DNA of 10,600 bases. Source: CAZQQN01 sp964549595 (GTDB lineage: Bacteria > Bacteroidota > Bacteroidia > CAILMK01 > CAYYUA01). A program made the position numbers and the translations under genes. This document shows positions 1 through 6,502 of the stretch, piece by piece. Numbering within the stretch: the first letter of the stretch is position 1; each line of letters starts with the position of its first letter. The notes beneath the pieces are model-generated. The model was not told the origin of the DNA. It worked only from the letters and a program-made list of their open reading frames with translations, and did not search any database. The stretch covers positions 1 to 10,600 of the forward strand of contig CAZJWK010000100.1 in NCBI GenBank assembly GCA_964549595.1, given 5' to 3'.

Positions 1-23
1 ATTTAAGATTTAGGGAAGCTCCC

Positions 24-50
24 AAGCCACGGGTTTTATACCCGTGGCTT
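24..50. repeat. Perfect 10-bp stem-loop, possible REP-like dispersed repeat
   Basis: Arms AAGCCACGGG (24-33) and CCCGTGGCTT (41-50) are perfectly complementary around a 7-nt loop (TTTTATA). A smaller dyad, GGGAAGCTCCC (13-23), sits directly to the left, and a run of seven A then seven T follows on the right. The T-run is separated from the stem by the A-run, so this is not a textbook rho-independent terminator for the plus strand. A GC-rich hairpin in AT-rich spacer with a short conserved-looking flank resembles REP-type palindromes mobilised by Y1 (RAYT) transposases. It could equally be the terminator of a gene to the left of the window. The hairpin is certain; its class is a guess. Confidence 0.45.
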
Positions 51-313
51 AAAAAAATTTTTTATAAGAAAATCTCCCACTAACCAATCGATTTTTTAAT
101 GGCCTGAAAAGCAATTTTTTAAATTAGTTTTTGCTAAAATTTTATAGGGGAAGTTGTCTTAGGGTTCCCGGACATTGGGTAGGGAGTCATCAGGAATGAA
201 AATTTTAATACGGGTTGGAATCTTAAAAGTTATCCCCGATTTCCATTTTAAGAGGGTTAGAGCCTATTGGCATTTTTTAACAATTTCTTTAAATCCATAT
301 TGCCCATTTGCCT

Positions 314-321
314 TAATTTTG
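314..321 (+). promoter_or_regulatory. Candidate -7 box for ppx (TAATTTTG)
   Basis: TAATTTTG matches the Bacteroidota primary sigma -7 consensus TAnnTTTG and lies 21 bp before the proposed ppx ATG at 343, giving an expected leader of roughly 15 nt. No TTTG-like -33 element is present at the usual 19-nt spacing, so support comes only from the -7 match and the position. It also argues against the longer ppx start at 175, which would lie upstream of the promoter. Confidence 0.3.
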
Positions 322-342
322 TCTTATCAAAAAAATTCATTT

Positions 343-1251
343 ATGCGTCTGGCAGCGATAGACTTGGGTTCCAATGCCGTCCGCTTGTTGTTCAAGAATG
401 TGTTTACCCACAACAATGTGACTCATTACCAGAAAGAATCATTAATACGGGTGCCCATTCGTTTGGGTAAAGAAGCTTTTGTGGATGGGGTAATTTCGGA
501 TGCTAAAAAAGACCGGTTGTTAAAGACCATAGAAAGTTTCACTACTTTATTGGATGTCTACGGAGCAGAAGGGTATATGGCCTGTGCCACCGCTGCATTC
601 AGAGAAGCTGAAAACGGTGAGGCCATAGTGCAGGAACTTCAGGAAAAAAGTGGTCTGACCATTGATATTATTAATGGCCGTCAAGAAGCCAAAATCTTAC
701 ATTCGCTGGATCTATCCCATTACCTAACGCCTGATCAAAACTGTCTTTATATCGATGTGGGGGGTGGTAGTACAGAAATTTCCCTTTTTGTGGAAAATAA
801 GTTTTTGGACTCCCAATCTTTTAAAATCGGTACTATCCGGATTTTGCATGATCTTGTGCAGGACTCCGAATGGGAAGCCATGAAGAAATGGCTAACCTAC
901 CTGAGGAAACAATACGGTGAATTGTATGTGATCGGTTCAGGCGGGAATATCAACAAGCTGATCAAAATGTATGGTAAGAAAAAGAAGAAAAGGCTTAATT
1001 ACGATCACATAACAAGGGCTCAGGAGGAATTGGCTACTTATAAGTATGAAGAACGCATCAATTTGTTGGGCCTGAAACCGGACCGGGCCGATGTTATTCT
1101 CCCGGCCACTGAAATATTTAAAAAGGTCATGTTTTGGGGAGGCATTAAGAAGGTCTATGTGCCAACCATTGGCATAGCCGATGGCTTGATTAAGTTACAG
1201 CGTGAGCAGAGAAAAGAGGAAGCAGGTTCCAGGGTGAAAGTAGAAGATTAA
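343..1251 (+). CDS. ppx: Exopolyphosphatase / Ppx-GppA phosphatase family, short form
   Basis: A 302-aa cytosolic protein of the Ppx/GppA family, which removes terminal phosphates from inorganic polyphosphate and/or hydrolyses pppGpp. The ASKHA (actin-like) signatures are intact: the phosphate-1 loop AAIDLGSNAVRLLF (residues 4-17), CATAAFREAENG (81-92), the phosphate-2 loop YIDVGGGSTEIS (136-147), GSGGNINKL (198-206) and PDRADVILP (246-254). E115, in NGRQEAK, occupies the catalytic glutamate position. The protein stops after the two actin-like domains and lacks the C-terminal HD-type domain of E. coli Ppx, like many short Ppx proteins. An in-frame upstream ATG at 175 would add 56 residues before the conserved start; I reject it because family members begin at MRLAAIDLGS. 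Convergent with ppk1, leaving 12 bp between the genes, which supports a polyphosphate role over a purely pppGpp role. Confidence 0.9.
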   Translation: MRLAAIDLGSNAVRLLFKNVFTHNNVTHYQKESLIRVPIRLGKEAFVDGVISDAKKDRLLKTIESFTTLLDVYGAEGYMACATAAFREAENGEAIVQELQEKSGLTIDIINGRQEAKILHSLDLSHYLTPDQNCLYIDVGGGSTEISLFVENKFLDSQSFKIGTIRILHDLVQDSEWEAMKKWLTYLRKQYGELYVIGSGGNINKLIKMYGKKKKKRLNYDHITRAQEELATYKYEERINLLGLKPDRADVILPATEIFKKVMFWGGIKKVYVPTIGIADGLIKLQREQRKEEAGSRVKVED

Positions 1252-1286
1252 GCCTGCATTGGCTTAATGGTTGATCAACCATTTTT
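1247..1286. terminator. Overlapping hairpins between convergent ppx and ppk1
   Basis: Two perfect dyads overlap here. The first has arms ATTAAGCC (1247-1254) and GGCTTAAT (1261-1268) around a 6-nt loop, and its arms contain the ppx stop TAA (1249-1251) and the ppk1 stop (1264-1266 on the minus strand). The second, AATGGTTGATCAACCATT (1266-1283), is an 18-bp perfect palindrome coding for the PPK1 C-terminus; on the plus strand it is followed by a T-run (1282-1286), a plausible intrinsic terminator for ppx. The minus-strand tail after the first hairpin is only weakly T-rich. The two stems share bases 1266-1268, so they cannot both form fully in one RNA. Termination is inferred. Confidence 0.6.
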
Positions 1287-3363
1287 CTGGTGAATCTGCA
1301 TTCTGCTGATTTCCATTTTGGAAGCCATTCATTCTTTTGCAGTAGTTATAGAACGCATATTGACTTCTAAGAGAATCGCCCCCTGTTTTTTGGTAGGCAT
1401 TGGATTGCTCGCTGTCAATAATTCGCCCTTTTCGGTTGTCGTTCAATTGCAGGGAAAGGTAATGTAGCAGCTCGCCTTTAAGATCAGCATCTTCTACCGG
1501 GAAAAGCGCTTCAATCCGCTTATCGAGGTTCCTTTTCATTAAATCCGAGGAACCGGCAAAAACCAGGTTTTCGCCTTTATTCCGGAAAACCAATATCCGG
1601 CTGTGTTCCAAAAAGCGGTCAACAATACTAATGGCCCGGATGTTTTCGCTAACCCCTTCTATACCAGGTATGGCACAGCATATACTCCTGGTAATCAGTC
1701 TTATCTGAACACCTTCCTGACTGGCTTTGTAAAGCTTTTTGATTACCGCAGGATCCTGCAGGCTGTTGACCTTAATGATGATGTAGGCGCCATGCCCTTC
1801 TCTGGCGTTTTTGATCTCTTGGTCGACATAGGCTTTGAATTGATTCCTCAGGTTAAATGGGGCAATCCAGAGATGCTTAAATTCCGGGATAGAAATATTC
1901 CTGGTAAAATAGCGGAACAGTTTAAGCGCATCACTTGTCAGACGTTGGTCGCAGGTAAAAAAGCCGGTATCGCAATAAAGCTTGGCCGTGTCCTCATTGA
2001 AATTGCCGGTACTAAAATAGGCATAATAACGCTTTCCATCCGGATCTTCCCTTGAAAACAACATGATTTTGCTGTGTACCTTAAGTACTTCATGACTGTA
2101 AAGTACCTCAGCACCAGCTTTTTCCAGAAGGTTGAACCATTGAATATTAGAGGCTTCCTCAAACCGCGCTTTCAGCTCAATGATCACCGTTACGTGTTTT
2201 CCCCGATTGGCTGCCCTGATCAATTCCTTAACAAGGTCTGATTGTTTCGCAAGGCGGTAAAGGCTGATGTAAATGTGGGTGACTTGGTTATCCGATGTGG
2301 CTTCTTTAAGCCAGTTTAACACAGGGTCAAATGATTGGTAAGGCAAATGTAGCAATTGTTCTTTCTCTGCCACTTTGCTAAAAATTCCCTGATCTCCGAT
2401 TATTGGGTGAGAAAGGGGAGGCAGGGGCTTATATTTCAGGTGCGTCAAGTCCTGGAAAGGGAAATTAAAAAGGTCGGAAAAGTCATGGTATCTGCGAGCA
2501 AACTTGGGATCTTCGGCTTCTATATTGAGTTTTCTGCAAAATACCTGTAAGAGCCCTCCCGGTATATCGGGGTCGTAGGATATACGCGTGGGTTCACCCA
2601 GTTCCCTTTTTTTCAGGCTATGTTTGATCTTTTTAAGGACGCTTTCGGAAACATCACCTTCAATATCCAGCTCAGCATCCCTTAGTATGCGGATAGTGTA
2701 TCCTTCCACTTCATAAAATCCGGGAAATAAATCCTCTAAGTAGAGCCTTAGAATATCATCCAGGTAAATGACATATTGATGACCTTTGCTCTCCGGTAGT
2801 GTGATAAACCTTGGTAACGATTCCGGAAACTTAACCAATCCATATTGGCGGTTTTCATCACCTGATTTTAAGGAAATGGCAAAATAAAGCCAGTCATCCC
2901 GGAGGAATAAGGGCTGCTCATCATCCTCAATGATAAAGGGTTCGACCCTTGGTTGAATTTCACTGATGAAGTAATTCTCCAGGTAATCTCGTTGTTCTGA
3001 GGTAATGCTTTGGTCATCCAGGAAATGGATATTGGCTTGTTCAAGATCCCTTAAGATCTCTTCCTGGAAAATCCGGTTAAATTCCTTGCGTTGCCGGACT
3101 ACCTCTTCCTTAATCTTATTGAGCAATTGCTCAGGGTCTTCATCCAGTTTTTGCCGGGTATTTTTTTGGAGGTGCATGAGCCGCTTAACCGTAGCGACCC
3201 GAACCTTGAAAAACTCATCCAGGTTATTGGCATAAATGGCCAGGAAATTAATCTTATCAAGCAATGGCACATCAGGATCCTTCGCCTCCTGTAGCACACG
3301 GTAATTAAAGGACAACCAACTCAATTCCCGGTTTATGTAATAGTCTGGAATACCCTGGCCCAT
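1264..3363 (-). CDS. ppk1: Polyphosphate kinase 1
   Basis: A 699-aa PPK1, full length for the family, which reversibly transfers the gamma phosphate of ATP onto a growing polyphosphate chain. The N domain opens with the hallmark NRELSWLSFNYRVLQEA (11-27), followed by the H domain and two phospholipase-D-like C1/C2 domains. C1 shows HLPYQSF (339-345), ELKARFEE (396-403) and LKVHSKIMLF (427-436), whose H430 corresponds to the autophosphorylated histidine. C2 shows SIVDRFLEHSRILVF (579-593), with H587 as the second conserved histidine. Residues from about 655 onward form a low-conservation tail rich in N and Q. The ATG at 3363 directly precedes the conserved start. It converges with ppx and is downstream of crtW in the same direction, but a 256-bp gap suggests a separate transcript. 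Confidence 0.97.
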   Translation of the reverse strand: MGQGIPDYYINRELSWLSFNYRVLQEAKDPDVPLLDKINFLAIYANNLDEFFKVRVATVKRLMHLQKNTRQKLDEDPEQLLNKIKEEVVRQRKEFNRIFQEEILRDLEQANIHFLDDQSITSEQRDYLENYFISEIQPRVEPFIIEDDEQPLFLRDDWLYFAISLKSGDENRQYGLVKFPESLPRFITLPESKGHQYVIYLDDILRLYLEDLFPGFYEVEGYTIRILRDAELDIEGDVSESVLKKIKHSLKKRELGEPTRISYDPDIPGGLLQVFCRKLNIEAEDPKFARRYHDFSDLFNFPFQDLTHLKYKPLPPLSHPIIGDQGIFSKVAEKEQLLHLPYQSFDPVLNWLKEATSDNQVTHIYISLYRLAKQSDLVKELIRAANRGKHVTVIIELKARFEEASNIQWFNLLEKAGAEVLYSHEVLKVHSKIMLFSREDPDGKRYYAYFSTGNFNEDTAKLYCDTGFFTCDQRLTSDALKLFRYFTRNISIPEFKHLWIAPFNLRNQFKAYVDQEIKNAREGHGAYIIIKVNSLQDPAVIKKLYKASQEGVQIRLITRSICCAIPGIEGVSENIRAISIVDRFLEHSRILVFRNKGENLVFAGSSDLMKRNLDKRIEALFPVEDADLKGELLHYLSLQLNDNRKGRIIDSEQSNAYQKTGGDSLRSQYAFYNYCKRMNGFQNGNQQNADSPEKWLINH

Positions 3364-3382
3364 TTTAGTCTTTTAAATCCAA

Positions 3383-3390
3383 CAAAAGTA
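3383..3390 (-). promoter_or_regulatory. Candidate -7 box for ppk1 (TACTTTTG)
   Basis: On the minus strand TACTTTTG fits TAnnTTTG and ends 19 bp before the ppk1 ATG. A TTG lies 25 nt upstream, longer than the usual spacing, so the -33 element is not convincing. Further upstream, GATTAA/TTAATC (3422-3427 and 3435-3440) forms a small 6-bp dyad with a 7-nt spacer that could be an operator or chance. The remaining sequence between ppk1 and crtW (to 3619) shows no gene and no clear crtW terminator; only weak dyads such as AATAACCCGGTTTATT (3605-3620) are visible. Confidence 0.3.
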
Positions 3391-3619
3391 TCCATAAAAG
3401 GATAATAAGGTTTTGCAATATGATTAAGTTTTTGTTAATCCCGGCCGTTACAACCCGCTTAGCTTGAGCACGGAAATGATAAGATGGGATTCAGCCAATT
3501 ATCCGTAAAACTATCAGAAAAACATGCCCAAAAAGGGTAGAAAATTTAAACCATGAATAGGTTCAAACGGCTATGTTTTTTATTCAGTGAGTGTGATTTT
3601 CCCTAATAACCCGGTTTAT

Positions 3620-4324
3620 TTATTTGGCTTTGTGCAATAACCACCATGGAAGACCGGGGTATTGATGGTGTTCATAATGATAGCCAAAAAAGTAGCAGGT
3701 TAAAAAAGCCCATACATGATTTTTGGCCTGTGTGGAGGATTTATGCTTATTGGGCTTGGATGATGGTTCCTTGTGGGGTAAATAGGTGCCAAAATAAAAC
3801 AACTGCAGAGTACTCAGGATACCGGGAATTACCCAGAATAACATGATATTGGCTTCATGGAAATACAGGTTAAGGATGTTATAAGTCCCTGCCATTAACA
3901 CTATCTGAATGATTCCCAGGTAATTTTTCATAAAATGGAAATACCAAATCCAGAAAGGCCCATCGTGGTAATCAGGATCACTTTCTTCAGCAACCTGGCC
4001 ATGGTGCTTGTAATGGTTTTTACAAAGCTTGGGGTAAAAATTGAATGCAAAGAGCCCTGCCGCGATCCAGCCTATCAGGTGGTTCCATTTTTTGTTGGGA
4101 GAAACCGTTCCGTGCATGGCATCATGGGCAGTAATAAAAAGGCCTGTATAAAGGTGCGTTTGTAATAAGATTAACAACAAAATGAGCGGATCACTAAGGG
4201 AAACCTGGTAAAAAAGGTTAAAGCACAGCAGCCCAACCCATGAAGCAATGATCAAAAAACCGATAAGCATACCGAAATGATACCGGAATAAGGAGTATTG
4301 GTCTGCTTTCAATAAATGAGCCAT
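3620..4324 (-). CDS. crtW: Beta-carotene ketolase, CrtW type
   Basis: A 234-aa integral-membrane di-iron oxygenase of the fatty-acid-hydroxylase/desaturase superfamily that adds 4-keto groups to the beta-ionone rings of beta-carotene. The CrtW histidine clusters are all present: HDAMHG (67-72), NHYKHHG (103-109) followed by DPDYHDG (116-122), FGTYLPH (178-184) and GYHYEHHQYPGLPWW (214-228). Hydrophobic segments lie at about 17-40, 47-66, 84-96, 136-152 and 159-180. The FGTYLPH and HHxYPxxPWW patterns separate CrtW from CrtZ hydroxylases and from acyl-lipid desaturases. Length matches bacterial CrtW. It is the last gene of the carotenoid operon, 72 bp after ispH. The substrate is inferred from family and context; activity on hydroxylated carotenoids is possible. 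Confidence 0.9.
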   Translation of the reverse strand: MAHLLKADQYSLFRYHFGMLIGFLIIASWVGLLCFNLFYQVSLSDPLILLLILLQTHLYTGLFITAHDAMHGTVSPNKKWNHLIGWIAAGLFAFNFYPKLCKNHYKHHGQVAEESDPDYHDGPFWIWYFHFMKNYLGIIQIVLMAGTYNILNLYFHEANIMLFWVIPGILSTLQLFYFGTYLPHKEPSSKPNKHKSSTQAKNHVWAFLTCYFFGYHYEHHQYPGLPWWLLHKAK

Positions 4325-4344
4325 CTTGTATGATTACCTGCTTA

Positions 4345-4380
4345 CTTGGTTTTTGCTATATCTGACAAAGACCAAAGTTA
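4345..4380 (-). promoter_or_regulatory. Imperfect hairpin and -7-like box ahead of crtW
   Basis: The 72-bp gap between ispH and crtW contains a near-complementary pair, CTTGGTTTTTG (4345-4355) and CAAAGACCAAAG (4366-4377), with one bulge, one mismatch and a 10-nt loop. On the minus strand TAACTTTG (4373-4380) also matches TAnnTTTG, but no -33 element is found at suitable spacing. It could be an internal promoter for crtW or an mRNA processing/attenuation hairpin. Neither is established. Confidence 0.2.
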
Positions 4381-4396
4381 AAAAATGAGGGGAATT

Positions 4397-5242
4397 TTAA
4401 AAGCTTTCAATTGCTTGCTTCACATCTTCCATAAGCCAGGCCGGGGTAGAGGTGGCACCGCAAACACCAACGGATTCATTCGGTTCAAACCAGTCTTTCT
4501 TGATTTCTGACTTGGCTGATACAAAATAAGCATTAGGGTTTGTTTGGCGGCAAAGCTCATAAAGCACTTTTCCATTGGAGGACTTTTTACCGGCTACAAA
4601 AACGATCTTGTTGTAATTTTTCGCAAAATTGATTAAATCCTCATCCCGGTTAGAGACTTGCCGGCAAATCGTGTCGTGGGCATTTACCCTGATTCCTTTG
4701 GCCTCAATGGCTTCTTTAATTTCCTGAAATTTCCGCGTATCCTTTGTGGTCTGACTGTAAAGGGTAATTTCCCCGGGCATATTGGCAAAATCAAGGTCAT
4801 CTACTTTTTCAAAAACCACCGCTTCCCCATTTGCCTGGCCTTGTAAGCCGGCTATTTCAGCATGGCCTTTTTTCCCGTAAATGTATAGGTTTTCTTTTTT
4901 ATCGAACGCGTTCCTGACCCTGTTTTGTAATTTTAATACCACAGGACATGAGGCGTCTACCAGTTCTATGTTATTCTGGCTTGCAATTTGGTAGGTTTCA
5001 GGAGGCTCGCCGTGCGCTCTTATCAGTACTTGCTCGTTGTAAAGGCTTTTAAGTTCATCATGCCCAATGGTAATTAATCCTTTTTGCTGCAGTCTTTTTA
5101 CTTCTTCATCATTATGCACAATGTCTCCCAAGCAATAAAGGTAACCATGCTCATCGAGCATTTCTTCAGCCAGCTCAATGGCATAAACCACACCAAAGCA
5201 AAAGCCTGAATTTTCATCTACATTGACATTCAGGTTGAACAT
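4397..5242 (-). CDS. ispH: 4-hydroxy-3-methylbut-2-enyl diphosphate reductase (IspH/LytB)
   Basis: A 281-aa cytosolic iron-sulfur enzyme that converts HMBPP to IPP and DMAPP, the final step of the MEP pathway. The three cluster-binding cysteines are visible in their family settings: C15 in NSGFCFGV, C99 in DASCPVV and C193 in DTICRQVSNRDED. Substrate-pocket residues are also present: H43 (VHN), H77 (AHGEP), H127 with E129 (GHAEI), SQTT (163-166), and S221, S222 and N223 in GKKSSNGK. A fourth cysteine, C261 (GVCGATSTPAWL), is in the C-terminal loop and is not one of the canonical ligands. It lies inside the carotenoid operon, 46 bp after crtYcd, so its expression is probably tied to pigment synthesis and would raise precursor supply. 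If it is the only copy it is likely essential, which would favour its own promoter too. Confidence 0.97.
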   Translation of the reverse strand: MFNLNVNVDENSGFCFGVVYAIELAEEMLDEHGYLYCLGDIVHNDEEVKRLQQKGLITIGHDELKSLYNEQVLIRAHGEPPETYQIASQNNIELVDASCPVVLKLQNRVRNAFDKKENLYIYGKKGHAEIAGLQGQANGEAVVFEKVDDLDFANMPGEITLYSQTTKDTRKFQEIKEAIEAKGIRVNAHDTICRQVSNRDEDLINFAKNYNKIVFVAGKKSSNGKVLYELCRQTNPNAYFVSAKSEIKKDWFEPNESVGVCGATSTPAWLMEDVKQAIESF

Positions 5243-5247
5243 GACTT

Positions 5248-5273
5248 TTGTTTTATAATTTTAACTAAAACAA
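5248..5273. promoter_or_regulatory. Inverted repeat upstream of ispH
   Basis: TTGTTTTA (5248-5255) and TAAAACAA (5266-5273) form a perfect 8-bp inverted repeat with a 10-nt spacer, 6 bp upstream of the ispH ATG, in the 46-bp crtYcd-ispH gap. The arm differs by one base from the TTGTTTAA motif repeated at the sigma-factor promoter. No good TAnnTTTG/-33 pair is seen here. The gap is AT-rich, so chance is a real alternative. Confidence 0.3.
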
Positions 5274-5288
5274 TAACAAATAATGAGG

Positions 5289-5966
5289 TTAAATGTTTGA
5301 TTTTTTGCATTTAAAGTATTCATAAAGGAGAATGTTCAGGAAAATCAATAACATGGAATAAATCGTATCCTCAACAGGTATCGTTCCTATCCTGAATCCG
5401 AGGTTTTCCGCATCGTTATAGCTCACCACCGGCAGGGCTGTGAGGATACCATTGACGATAAAAAAAGGAAATAGGTGAACCACGTATGTTAAGAAAAACA
5501 TACTCAGGTATTGAGGGTTTAATGCAAAAGTGGTGACAACCAGTAAAATGCCTGTGGATAAGAAAGTTACAGCCGTATAAAGCAGGTTATAATGAGTAAT
5601 GCCTAAAATAAGCAAAATAATTCCCAAGGTGTAGGCAATTCCCCTTCCGAGCTTAGGGAAAAGGTTAGGCCGCAAGTAGTTGATAAGCACTTCGTAAATG
5701 AAAATACAGGCAAAGGGTACTGTTAAAAAGAATAGCCACTCCTCAACCGGTAACAGTAAAAATTCGGGCCCTACCACATAACGATGGTTAAATTCCCAAA
5801 TGCCCAAATGCGTAAACCCAAAATCCCAGATTATGAATACAATGCCGACCGGTATAATGGCATACAAAGCATAAAGCCAGTTCCGGAAAAAGTGTACCTT
5901 TTTATCAAAAGACAACGCTACAGGGAATAAGAGTGTAAAAAAATTGAGCAATAAGTAAGTGTACAT
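5289..5966 (-). CDS. crtYcd: Lycopene cyclase, fused CrtYc-CrtYd type
   Basis: A 225-aa polytopic membrane protein expected to cyclise lycopene to beta-carotene. It carries two copies of the lycopene-cyclase domain, separate subunits (CrtYc, CrtYd) in many Actinobacteria and fused in Bacteroidota, archaea and fungi. Each half has its signature acidic motif: LLPVEEWLFF (71-80) and GTIPVEDTIYSM (194-205). About six to seven hydrophobic helices are visible, near 2-19, 30-48, 76-96, 111-126, 129-147, 154-176 and 203-218. The WEFNHRYVVG segment (57-66) is also typical of the family. It starts one base after the stop of the secreted 176-aa gene (TAAAATG), so translational coupling is likely. The heterocarotenoid cyclase branch of this family yields gamma-carotene or beta-carotene; crtW downstream argues for beta rings. 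Confidence 0.92.
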   Translation of the reverse strand: MYTYLLLNFFTLLFPVALSFDKKVHFFRNWLYALYAIIPVGIVFIIWDFGFTHLGIWEFNHRYVVGPEFLLLPVEEWLFFLTVPFACIFIYEVLINYLRPNLFPKLGRGIAYTLGIILLILGITHYNLLYTAVTFLSTGILLVVTTFALNPQYLSMFFLTYVVHLFPFFIVNGILTALPVVSYNDAENLGFRIGTIPVEDTIYSMLLIFLNILLYEYFKCKKSNI

Positions 5967-5967
5967 T

Positions 5968-6498
5968 TTACTGAAGATGCTGCTTTAGCATTTGTTCTTC
6001 TGACTCATTACAGCGGTTGCTTTCCAGCATAAAATTAAGGATCACTTTTCGAACCTGGTAGGGTTTGCTGGGCCTCTTACTGTTATTTTTCCTGAAATAC
6101 TTAATAACAAATGATTTGTCGCTTTCTATATGGTGATCATACCCAATAAAACTTGGTGTATAGTGGGTTATTGACAGCCTTAAAAACCTTAATTCTAAGT
6201 CATTGGATTTTCGGTCGATGGCTTTGTTAATCAGTTTCATACCATTTTCCAGATAGGTTAGCTTATTGTAAGGATTCCAGGCATGCCTGGCCATAATGGC
6301 TTTTGAGGAGCCTTTGTACCCCAGTTCTAATGCCGATGGGTTTTCAAGGCGCTTCATTTTTTTATGGAACAGTTCAGCTGAATCTGCATCATCAATGGCA
6401 GCCATGTAAAACTCCCTGATTTCAGAGATAGGAAGGTTCTGGGCAAAAGCCCCGTTTGATAAAAAACAAAAACTAAGGATTAAAATTAAATGACTCAT
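5968..6498 (-). CDS. Uncharacterised secreted protein in the carotenoid operon
   Basis: A 176-aa protein whose biochemical function I do not recognise. Residues 1-19 form a Sec signal peptide with a hydrophobic core (LILILSFCFL) and an AFA-Q cleavage site, so the mature protein should be periplasmic or outer-surface. The mature part is mostly helical and charged; about 80-110 (YLENGMKLINKAID... NDLELRFLRLSI) resembles a single TPR-like helix pair, followed by PSFIGYDHHIESDK (115-128). There is no CrtZ-like histidine cluster pattern and no membrane segment after the signal, so it is not the missing hydroxylase. From memory, similar small proteins with an E(I/L)RFLR pattern occur in Bacteroidota genomes, also unassigned. 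The gene starts 4 bp after the crtB stop (TGA-AAAA-ATG) and ends 1 bp before crtYcd, so it is cotranscribed and probably coupled with both. Confidence 0.85.
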   Translation of the reverse strand: MSHLILILSFCFLSNGAFAQNLPISEIREFYMAAIDDADSAELFHKKMKRLENPSALELGYKGSSKAIMARHAWNPYNKLTYLENGMKLINKAIDRKSNDLELRFLRLSITHYTPSFIGYDHHIESDKSFVIKYFRKNNSKRPSKPYQVRKVILNFMLESNRCNESEEQMLKQHLQ

Positions 6499-6502
6499 TT
6501 TT

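Larger units (their letters stand above)
1..342. other. Non-coding leader upstream of ppx
   Basis: This AT-rich stretch has no convincing coding frame. It is technically open in the ppx frame from 175, but the extra 56 residues before the ppx actin-fold start match no part of the family and read like translated spacer. The only structured elements seen are the hairpin at 24-50 and a candidate -7 promoter box at 314-321. No tRNA-like or recognisable ncRNA structure was found by eye. Confidence 0.6.

Noticed and set aside
1..342. tRNA, riboswitch or CRISPR structure in the left leader
   Set aside because: No cloverleaf, no repeat-spacer pattern and no recognisable aptamer core; only the single hairpin at 24-50 stands out.
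1603..2162. Open frames of 150 aa (plus) and 74 aa (minus) inside ppk1
   Set aside because: They lie over the catalytic C domains of PPK1, whose motifs are intact in the long frame; the alternative translations show no recognisable domain.
3528..3620. Rho-independent terminator for crtW
   Set aside because: Only 3-5-bp or loop-less dyads such as CCCAAAAAGGG and AATAACCCGGTTTATT are present, without a following minus-strand T-run.
3646..4165. Plus-strand open frames opposite crtW
   Set aside because: They are antisense to a gene with all CrtW histidine motifs and contain no motif of their own.
5968..6498. Reading the 176-aa gene as the missing crtZ hydroxylase
   Set aside because: It has a cleavable signal peptide, no internal membrane helices and none of the spaced histidine clusters of CrtZ; the DHH at 121-123 is isolated.
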